DNA of 64,000 nucleotides from Ceratotherium simum simum. Taxonomy: Eukaryota > Chordata > Mammalia > Perissodactyla > Rhinocerotidae. The DNA is taken from NCBI RefSeq assembly GCF_000283155.1, contig NW_004454179.1:1511210-1575209 (forward strand), given 5' to 3'. How positions within the stretch are numbered: position 1 is the first letter of the stretch; the number at the start of each line of letters is the position of its first letter. The notes beneath the pieces were generated by a model. That model was given only the letters and a program-made list of their open reading frames with translations, was not told where the DNA came from and ran no database searches. Both the position numbers and the translations under genes were made by a program. Shown here piece after piece: positions 55,612 through 64,000 of the stretch.

Positions 55612-56035
55612 TGTTTCAGGTTGAATTCCCCAGGAAGCAGAATGTGGAGTTTCGCGTTCAGGATGTTTGTTAGGAAGTGTTCTTCGAAGAGTGGGAAGGA
55701 AGCGAGGAGGCAGAAGGAGAAGTTGAGTGGTGGTGTAGGCCCTACGAGAGCCTTGGTAGACCCCACAGGGAGCTCTGGAGCTAGAATGGCTCCTAAGACT
55801 GTCTTGGCTTGGGCTGAGATGGCCAGGCCTTTATACTCCAGCGTCACTTGTTGCGTGTTGGCCGCCTTGGGAAGGTGTGTGACCTTGGACAAAGAGGATC
55901 TCTGCAGCCGAGGCCATCCTTGCAGAGGCCAACAGCACACCCCAGCAAGTGCTCCAAGAGGACCTCACTGAAGGGGGCTCTGGGCTGCACCTCCTAGGTT
56001 CTTCCACATTCGTGTAGGTGCAGTTCAGCTACCGC
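55612..56035. mobile_element. LTR-like interspersed repeat, family uncertain
   Basis: 'GGTTGAATTCCCCAGGAAGC', 'AGAATGTGGAGTTTCGCGTT', 'AGGATGTTTGTTAGGAAGTG' and 'CTGGGCTGCACCTCCTAGGT' resemble reversed ERVL-like LTRs. Long frames on both strands (116 and 154 codons) are without domains. Confidence 0.5.
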
Positions 56036-56104
56036 TCCAAGATATGATGCAGTGTTTTAATTAACAAGTCATCTCTGTTGTCAGTTTGATATTGAAATTT
56101 GCTT

Positions 56105-56760
56105 TATTTCCTTGAAAGTATAGGATGTTAGAGCCTGAAGAGGCCATAGAGATCCTCTGTTCAACCCTCTTGTTTAACAGATGAAGAAATGGAATGTTAA
56201 AGCAGAGGAAATCTCGGTTTGGTTTCCCCAGAAACAGACCCCAAGAGAAGGATTTGAGAGTAAGCAGGTTGTTTGAGAAGTCCTCCCCAGAAATGTCAGC
56301 AGGGAAGTAGACAAGAGGGCAGGCCAGAGAAGGAAGCCAATAAAGGTGCATTTTCAAGAGAATTACTGCTGTGGGCACCTGGAACTCAGTCCCTTGAGGA
56401 AACTCAGGGCAACAGTCCACACACTTGAGAGTTATCCTACCCAAAGGGCAACGAAGCTGGGATATTTGCCCAGCAGCTTACCCCATCCATCCTTGACTGA
56501 AGGCATTTCCTGAAGGCATTAGCTTCCCTGCATTCCAAGCTCACTCTGTGAGTGGGCCCAGAATGTTCCCAGAGCCACAGTAAAAGCCACAGGGGTTCAC
56601 AGAAAGCTGCCTGCAGCATGCGGAGGTGAGCCTTGAGGACACAGGAGGGAGGGGAGACAATGACGTATCTTCTACAGGGCATTGCCTAAAAGTGGACCAG
56701 AACTCAGGTGTCCTGACTATCGGCCAGGGCTCTTTACGCTGATTATTGAGCATCTTCTCA
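56105..56760 (-). mobile_element. MIR-class element (minus) split by an LTR-like insertion
   Basis: The left part 56105-56203 reads 'ATGTTAGAGCCTGAAGAGGC' and 'CAGATGAAGAAATGGAATGT'. The right part at about 56690 resumes 'AAGTGGACCAGAACTCAGGT' and 'GTCCTGACTATCGGCCAGGG', the natural continuation of the same repeat. Confidence 0.65.
56204..56688. mobile_element. LTR-like repeat nested in the MIR-class element
   Basis: 'GGTTTGGTTTCCCCAGAAAC', 'CAAGAGAAGGATTTGAGAGT', 'AAGAGAATTACTGCTGTGGG' and 'GGAACTCAGTCCCTTGAGGA'. LTR-like, family not named. Confidence 0.55.
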
Positions 56761-57084
56761 GACAGTGCCCAAACCTGTTCTAAGTAATCTAGTGAGGAGA
56801 GTGAGGATGTAGAAAGAGCAAGGGATATAGTCCCTCTTTTGAGAAATAGTCTAATTGGAGGGCCAAGCACACATACGTGTCCAAAAGAACACAAGAGAAG
56901 ATTTCATAAGCATTCACTCAACGTGCGTGGATGATATTGTATTGAAAGCTGTGCGTTGCATACATCAGTGCTGAGGTGCTGCTATAAAGGGCTGCTCCAG
57001 AAGGAAAGGTATTTTTCGTTTTTAAGAGATTGAGTCTGGAACAGAGTCTCCGTGGAAATTTTCCACATGGATTGCTGTGGACTG

Positions 57085-57350
57085 AGAGGCAGAATAGGAT
57101 GCTGGTTAAGAGTTGGGGGGCCTTTGGAGTGGGCCATCTAGTTTTTCTTCCTACTTCCATCACTCAGTGGTCTTTGGACAGTGGGCAGATTAAGCCTTGG
57201 TTTTCTCCTCTGTAAAATAGGGCCAGCAATAGAACCTGATTCATAGGGCTATTGCATACAAGCAGTGAAGTAATTGACGTAAGAACATTTCACCGAGAGC
57301 CAGCCATGTAGAAGTTTGATAAACATTAGCAGTGGTCGTGATGATTGTTG
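57085..57350 (+). mobile_element. MIR SINE
   Basis: 'GGATGCTGGTTAAGAGTTGG', 'AGCCTTGGTTTTCTCCTCTG', 'ATTCATAGGGCTATTGCATA' and 'GTTTGATAAACATTAGCAGT' in MIR order. Confidence 0.85.
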
Positions 57351-57995
57351 ACAGAGGAGAATGGTGAGGTAAGGTCAAGTGGGAGAATGGTTAGGGCATG
57401 AGATTTGAGAAGCAAGAGGAGAAATACTGTTAAGTACAACTTCTGGGATGCTGGGGAAATGATGGGGAAGGCTTTACAAAGTTGAGAAGGGCTGCCCACT
57501 CAGACCGAGTTCTCATGGGAGCCTGTGTCCCATCAAAGCGAAAGTTTATGGGGAAACCCAATATGTAAAAAAGATAAACAGAGCTACTCATGTGAAGGGG
57601 GAGTGGGGAACCAGGGTCCTATCTTCTCCCCTCCTCCCTCAACCACCCACAGCCCCTGAGGGAATTCTGAGAAACCCCAAAGCTGCAAGAACAAAAACGG
57701 TTTCTGTAGAAGGATTGTAAAAAGCTACTGTAACACCTCATTTGTTCTATATTGAGTTCATTTTCCAGAAAAACAGTTTTTCAGAAACTCATCTTGGATG
57801 AAATTTTGCTTAAGTGTGTTACTTTTTTGCCTTCTTAACAAGGCTGAATGAAAACCTTTTAATCTGTTCTTGATGATTTTTGATTATAGTAATGAACATT
57901 TAGTTACGGTTCTGTGCTTTAATGTGGTAATTTCCAACCTCAGAGGTTCTGAAGAGTTAGGACTGTTTACTTGTGCTGCGCTTTTTAAATTGCTA
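57351..57995. other. Unique sequence
   Basis: Nothing recognised. Confidence 0.3.
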
Positions 57996-57999
57996 CAAG

Positions 58000-58262
58000 A
58001 AGTAGCATGGCATCAGGGGAAGGTTCTGGACTTGGGAGCCAGACTGTCCAGGTCTGTATCCCAGTCTTGCATCTTATTAGCATTGTGACCTTGGGCAAGT
58101 ACTTAACCTCTCTTTGTCTCCATTTCTTCTTCTGTAAATTGAGAATAGTATACTTACCCCATAGGGTTATCGTGAGAAATAAATAAGTTTTTGGTATGTT
58201 CATTGCTTAGAATAGCACCTGCACATAAAAAGTGCCATACAAGTGCTGTTATTATTATTAAT
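58000..58262 (+). mobile_element. MIR SINE, near full length
   Basis: 'GGACTTGGGAGCCAGACTGT', 'GTGACCTTGGGCAAGTACTT', 'CTTACCCCATAGGGTTATCG' and 'AGAATAGCACCTGCACATAA' match MIR end to end. Confidence 0.93.
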
Positions 58263-58299
58263 TGTATGTTTTTATAATTCTTCTGTCTTCTTCTTTGAT

Positions 58300-58545
58300 G
58301 TAGCATGGTGGTTAAGCCCATGGGCTCCGAAGCTAAATAACCTGGATTTGAATCCCAGCACCATTGTGATCTTGGGAAAGTTAGTTTAGTTCTCTGTGAT
58401 TCAGTTTATTCATCTGAAAAATGGGGCTAATATTACAAACTAGTTCACAGGATTGTTGTGAGGATTAAATAGGATAAAATTTGTAAAGCCCTTAGCACAG
58501 TATCTGGCACATTGTATCATAGTTATCGTTATTATTAATTATTAA
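58300..58545 (+). mobile_element. Second MIR SINE in tandem
   Basis: 'AGCATGGTGGTTAAGCCCAT', 'GGATTTGAATCCCAGCACCA', 'CTTGGGAAAGTTAGTTTAGT' and 'AGCCCTTAGCACAGTATCTG'. It lies in the same direction as the MIR ending 38 bases earlier. Confidence 0.93.
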
Positions 58546-60435
58546 GGCTCTAAATGAGGGCTGCTGTAACTGTAATGTATAGAGCTGGGAATTTTTCGTG
58601 TATTGACCCCTTAGAAACCTTTAGGAAGTTCCTTCTTGTTACTTAATTGGTTTCCAGTTAGTAGACGTTGTTAACTTATTGATCTTAAGTACTAAACATT
58701 TTCAATATGCTTCTTAATATTGGAACAAGGGGTGGATGGGCGGAGGGATTGACCATTTGTGCTGCATAATATGATGCTTATTATCAAACTCTGACTCAGA
58801 ACTTTTAGATGTATTTATCTTGGAGTTAGATATTTTTTGGTTGAAAGGTCGACATGATTAGCATTCATACAAGGGGCTAGTTTCAAAGGAAGAAAAACAG
58901 TAAAGAAATGTGTTGGTGGAAATGACTAGAAGCAGCACAGGGTAGGCAGAAAATTTTCTGATATAGAAGAATAGAGGCCAAATATGTGATAAAAAGCAAG
59001 CAAGCAAACGATGAGTGATTTTGCAGCCTCGGTGGGAGGGATGTTCGGCCACCAGCCACCTGTGTACTGCTTGATACTAAGCATTTTAAGGGCTAATTTA
59101 GGTCTCTGGAGCATGCCACTATCCAGACTAATCCATGCATGAGGGTTTTGTGTAATCAAAGTTTCATTGCATGTTAAAGTGTTAAGAAAAATTATCCAGT
59201 GCCTGGGAATGAGGCACAAGTATGATTATATGCCCTCCAGTGTTATACTGTAGTATTGTCAGACACGCCGAGCCAAAGATCACGTAATTCTCTAGGGAAA
59301 TGTACCTTTTATTTAACTTACTGTTCACTATTGATTAGGACCCACATTCCATGAAGTTAGATGTTAATTGTAGATTGGTAACTTACAAATGGTTTCTGTC
59401 TCATAGAGAAGGTAACCCCCAAAGTTTATAGTTTTATTGACCTATAGGTCATTAACCAGTTTTATATCTAAATTATTATCTTATTTCAGTATTCTTTTAC
59501 TGACTATATATACTTCAGTGTTTCTTGTCCTCCGCTCAACCAGATGTATCATCCTGCTGGGTTCTCGTTAATTGACTTGAATAAATTTTTGACAGATGCT
59601 CAATTTATATTTGTATAGAAGTCACATTTTTAACTTCTTGAAAACTGTATCCCAACAAACCAACTACTTATTCATGGAAATTTCTTTTCTTACTGTTTTC
59701 TACTTTCTCTAACATTTTTGTTTGCTTCCCATGGTAATTTCAAAACTGAAATATATTTTATAGGTATTTTATTCTTTTAATGTAGGAATTCTGTGAAGAA
59801 CAGAAGCAAGTATAGGTAGTTAAAAGTTTTAAACCTGATTGTGTTAGGTTAAGTTTAATTATTGTGAACCTAATTATTTCAGTAAGACTCACATTTCAGA
59901 AACGAATGTTATATCAGTGTAAGCTAATGTAACACTCTTACACAGTTTTCATAATGTGATTGTACAACTGGTTGCTATGTATTGTGGTTTGTGGAGGATG
60001 ACGTCAAAAATTGTAAAAATGTTCCGTTTCATGTAACCAGAACTACAAATGAGATACTGATAAAATTTAGAGAACATGTTTTTGAATAGCTATTTGCTTT
60101 TATCACAAAATTTTTTAGAATTATGAATATAGGGTTTAATTTGTATACATTTCTGTCCATTCTTTACTCTTCATGAAATATTCCAACAAGCCTTGTAATA
60201 GGGAGGAAAGCTATTTGTTAGGAATGTCTTAGACAGGATCCCAGCATCAGATACTAAATAGAATATATGACCTTTAAGGTCACTTGGATTATTAAAGTTC
60301 TGTGATCCTAAAGTTTTCATGAAAAACTTCTTATATTAGTCCTTTCTCCGTTTGTTAAAAGTTTGCTCGCAACTGTTTTAGATACTCTTAATTAATTTAC
60401 TTGATAGATATTTGTTTAATTAATATGTAATTCTT
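58546..60435. other. Low-repeat AT-rich stretch
   Basis: About 1.9 kb in which I recognise no interspersed repeat and no exon. In a repeat-dense window such a stretch could be under constraint or simply old decayed DNA. Confidence 0.4.
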
Positions 60436-60560
60436 CTAGAATATAAGCTCCGTGAGTGCAGCATAGTGTCTGCCTAATTCACCACTGTGTTCCAGGCATC
60501 TGGCACAGCACCCAGTATGTGGTAGGCCCTCAACGAAATATTTCTGGGGTGGTTGAATGA
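60436..60560 (+). mobile_element. L2 3'-end fragment
   Basis: 'AGAATATAAGCTCCGTGAGT', 'GGCATCTGGCACAGCACCCA' and 'TGGTAGGCCCTCAACGAAAT' match the L2 end. Confidence 0.85.
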
Positions 60561-62027
60561 CTACATGCCCACTTTCACTCCATTACAAAACAAAAGTGCA
60601 TTTAGAACTTGATAATAGACAGATGATTGCAAATGCTGAGCCGCGGTTGGATGTTTAATCCAGGGCTTTGCCAAGCTGTGAGAATCAGAGTGACAGCATA
60701 TCCTTTAAGTACTCTTATTAGTCATCTGTATTAAACTCTTCCATTCTCTGTTTTTTTGTTTTTGTTTTTAATTAGCCTATTTGGAAATTACCAAAACAGG
60801 GAATAAATTGATATGAAATGAAATTTTCTATCCAAACCTTTGGTTCTCAGAAGTCTTAGAAGATGATTAAAATGAGGACTCAGAAAATGCTAAGAGGGAT
60901 AGCCCACAGAATAAAACCAATTCGTTGTACATAGCCGAGGGTCCCTCCCTCCCAATTCATTGTTGCTCTGTCCTTTTTCTCTCTCTTTCTCAGACTCTTT
61001 CCCTTTAACTGCCTCAGTTTCTTTTCTGAAGATGAGTACTTTTGGTATTGATGTGATACTGTGTAGGTCACCAAGTTCAAGAAATGTAATAAACTGCCTT
61101 TTTCTGGACACAGTGTTGAAGTTTCCTTGGTGTTTTGGTGTTCAGGTTTTAGCTTCTTTCTCATAAAATGCTCAAAATGAAGATTTTCTTAAAATTCAGA
61201 GTGTGTATTCAGAGTGTATTTAAATTGAATATACACATGAAAATTATCTAGTAAATTTGTAACTTTTAACTATATAAGCAACTTTGAAAAATTTTATGGG
61301 TAAACCAAATTATATGTAATACAGGTTTAGGATCCTAGTTTTCCAGTCCAGTGAGATTAGATCTATAAATATAACTATTTTTAAAGCATCGAATATATTT
61401 CTCTCTCTCTCTCTCTCAGTAGAGTCACTAAATTGGGCAAAATCTTCATTTCTTTGGTTCTCCATGTCATCCAGCATTGAGCACAGTTGCTCCCAAATAT
61501 TTTGAAAGGATCTTATTGAATTAATTTCCTTTTTTCTGAGTTTCTAAATTATAGAAACTTTTAATCTCTGTATGCTCGGCTCAGCTCAGCTAACATGGAG
61601 CAAATATTTGCGACCCGTCCCCAAATCAGTCCTGGTACTCTAATCCCACTGACAGTCTGTGAGTTTATAAAAGCATACCTGCAGTCCCAGATATCAGTAT
61701 TACAGCTGACAAGGTTGTATTCCAGAGTTCACTGATAAACTAATTGTTATGAACTGAGCTCAAGGTACATTTTTTCCTCTAGAAACAATGTTATAAATAT
61801 TATAAATGATGGGTTTCACAGACCAGCCCACACAACTCCTATCTGAGCTGCAGGTGGTCATCCATCTGACCATTCCTCCATCCATCAGATACCACAATGC
61901 CCTGCATCAGACTGCATCTGTGTCATGCATGGTATATTTACAGTTTATAGAGATAAAGGCATGGTATATTAACATTTTGGCAACTCCCATCAGCTTAACA
62001 AAAATTGGCTTTTTAATCTTGTAGCTA
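60561..62027. other. Non-coding sequence, mostly unique
   Basis: A (TC)n run lies at about 61401-61419. No exon, RNA or named repeat was recognised. Confidence 0.35.
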
Positions 62028-62150
62028 TAAATTAATCCCACAAATATTTATTGAGGGACTACTATTTGCCAGGCTCTGTGTTTGTCACCAGGAATAAAAG
62101 AGTGAACAGGATGGCCCCTGCCTTCAAGTTGCTTAATAGCAGAACTTGAA
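62028..62150 (-). mobile_element. L2 3' end (minus)
   Basis: 'CAAATATTTATTGAGGGACT', 'TTTGCCAGGCTCTGTGTTTG' and 'GAACAGGATGGCCCCTGCCT' are reversed L2. Confidence 0.8.
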
Positions 62151-62699
62151 AAAAAGCAGGTTTCATTAAAGGAGAATGCAGAGGTAGGTACAGATGTTTT
62201 CTGAAGCATTTTCTGGGCATTTTTAAAGACTTTTTTATGCTAACGGCAGTAATGGCTTATTGTGCCTCAATCCCCTTCAAAACTTAACGCCCAGGAAAGG
62301 ATGATGAATTCTGTGAAAACCAGCACTGGATGTTATAAATATAACTGTTAAGCTTATCATCTATGAAAGGGCTCATATTTTTAACCTCCCAAACCAAAGA
62401 GAACATTTTTGATTACTTCATATGGAGGTTAAATGAGAGTGGAAGGGAGAAAAGAGTTGGGCAGAGGGTGTTTCCTAGAATGTGGGAGAAATAACCTGTG
62501 ATGGAACTAGCAGAGAGGGGAAGCCTGCACAGAGCCTCACACTGAGCAGAGCAAACTTGGCTCTTCTCTCACTGTGGTCTCTTCATTATGGGACTGTGTG
62601 GTTGGCTGTCCAGAGCAAGTCTGACAGTGGACAGATGGAAAAGGTGGGAGGCAGCAAGCAGCTTATCAGAGTAAACAAGAAAGTCTTGATAATGGGCCA
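62151..62699. other. Unique sequence
   Basis: Nothing recognised. The 79-codon frame at 62482-62721 has no domain. Confidence 0.3.
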
Positions 62700-63110
62700 G
62701 GAAGGACTACATGACCTCTGACCTCTCTCCTCCTTACTTTCTTCCTCTGTAGCCTGAGTGCACAATCCTGCCTCTGGGCCTTTGCACATGCTGTGCCCTC
62801 TGCCTGGTATACTCTTCCCCCAGTTACCTGCACAGTTTAGTCCCTCAACTCATTCTGGTCTCTGCTCAGTGTCACCTGACTAGAGTCCTTCTCTGACCAC
62901 CCTTTTTTAAATGACATTCCTGGCAGTACCTCTCAGCTTTGTTTTTCTTTATGATACGTTATTACTACCTGACAATGTTTATTTTTTTATTGTCTGTTTC
63001 CTTCTCGAATGTAAGCTCCATGAGAACAAGATCTTTGTCTGCTTCACTGCTCTATTTCCTGTGCCAAGAACACTCTCTGGCACATTTTAGAAGGAATCAG
63101 GAGGTGTACT
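62700..63110 (+). mobile_element. L2 LINE C-terminus and 3' UTR
   Basis: 'GGGCCTTTGCACATGCTGTG', 'CCCTCTGCCTGGTATACTCT', 'CTTCTCTGACCACCC', 'CGAATGTAAGCTCCATGAGA' and 'GAACACTCTCTGGCACATTT' follow the L2 order. Confidence 0.92.
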
Positions 63111-63339
63111 TTCAAAGAAGGGACTTTTAGCCTAGAAAGTGCTTTTTCCTAAAATCTTTTAAAGAGGAATTTTTTCAGCCTGTCATTTACTTGTATTCAA
63201 TTTCAAGACCACTTTGGGTGGGGGGAGGGTGCAGTTGGTAATAGTATTCTGTACTATGTTCTACTGGGAAGTTGTGGGGTGAGGGCCATTTGTACTTGCA
63301 TTACTTTTTGATCTTTCACTGCTTTTGTTTTTCTTCTGT

Positions 63340-64000
63340 TTCCAACTTTTTATTTTGACAGATTCAAAATCTACAGAAAGTTGCTGGAATAGTTCACTGA
63401 ACACCCATATACCTTTCACTTAGATTCACCATTTGTTAACATTTTGCCACATTTGCTTTGTCTCTCTCTCTCTCTGTACATATTATTACAGTTCTCACTG
63501 AACTATTTAAGAATATGTTGCAGATATGACCCTTCACCTCTAAATACTTCAGTTTGTATCACCTACAAAGGAGATACAATTACCATATTCAGGAAATGTA
63601 ACACTGATACAATAGCATTATCTAATGTGCAGACCTGTCTCAATGACATCCTTTATGGCAATAATATACTTTTAACAATAGGAAGGAAGTCTCAATCCAG
63701 GGAACAGTCCAGGATTGCACATTCCATTTGCTTATCAGGCCTCTTTAATCTTTCTTAGTTTTTCTTTGTCTTTCGTGACATTAACGTTTTTTAAAAGTAC
63801 AGGCCATTTGTTTTGTAAAATGTCCCTCAGTGTGAGCTTATTTTATGTTTCCTCATGATTAGAGTTACGCGTTTTGACAGTAATATTACATAGGTGATAT
63901 TGCATCCTCCTAAGTGCATCACCTCAGCAGGTACATGATGCCAGGTGGTCCCATTACTAGTGATATTAAATTTGATTGCTTGATTTAAGTAGAGTCCAAC
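63340..64000 (-). mobile_element. L1ME 3'-end fragment (minus), running off the window
   Basis: 'GAACACCCATATACCTTTCA', 'CATTTGTTAACATTTTGCCA', 'CACCTCTAAATACTTCAGTT', 'TCTTTGTCTTTCGTGACATT', 'CAGGCCATTTGTTTTGTAAA' and 'GGTACATGATGCCAGGTGGT' are the reverse complement of the L1ME-type 3' region. It is the same repeat as 15130-15490 in opposite direction. A short (TC)n lies at 63461-63475. The element continues beyond 64000. Confidence 0.82.

Overview
This window is nuclear DNA from a placental mammal. The strongest clue to the lineage is a set of about eleven tRNA-like SINEs with the head motif GGCCGGCCC and the phrases 'CTTAGCGGTTAAGTGC' and 'ACTAGAAGGATGTGCAGC'. This is the equine repetitive element (ERE) type found in Perissodactyla (horses, rhinoceroses, tapirs). 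I cannot separate those three groups by eye. The rest of the repeat content (MIR, L2, HAL1, MLT1-type LTRs, MER5/MER81 hAT elements) is the old load shared by placental mammals.

No intact protein-coding gene can be supported. The only gene-derived coding sequence I recognise is a dead processed copy of NUDT9 (ADP-ribose pyrophosphatase) on the minus strand at about 19.2-20.4 kb. The one gene-like regulatory feature is a strong CpG island at about 28.7-30.25 kb, split by a 454-base assembly gap (28965-29418). It probably holds the promoter and first exon of a gene whose other exons lie outside the window or in the gap. Its direction cannot be settled here. The flanking 28 kb and 34 kb are then intergenic or first-intron sequence.

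Layout. 0-9.3 kb: MLT1-type LTR, a hAT transposon relic carrying an ERE, L1 pieces, a MER81-like MITE and an ERVL-type LTR. 9.3-18.1 kb: EREs, three L2/LTR blocks, an L1ME end, and an L2 interrupted by an unusual tRNA-Glu-headed SINE with an RTE/BovB-like tail. 18.1-28.6 kb: NUDT9 pseudogene, MIR clusters, a TG microsatellite and otherwise unique sequence. 28.7-30.3 kb: CpG island. 30.3-42 kb: L2-like blocks, EREs and a HAL1 element. 42-54 kb: hAT elements, an ERE pair astride a 100-N gap at 47.7 kb, and a 3-kb L2 split by two MaLR LTRs. 54-64 kb: L2/MIR fragments, LTR-like repeats, a low-repeat AT-rich stretch and a terminal L1ME fragment.

I did not find an undescribed biological system. The points most worth checking are the chimeric tRNA-Glu/RTE-tailed SINE, the modular ERE tails, the ERE pair at the 47.7-kb gap, and the gapped CpG-island promoter with its clustered TGACG half-sites. 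Repeat family names are from memory of consensus sequences and were not confirmed by a database search.
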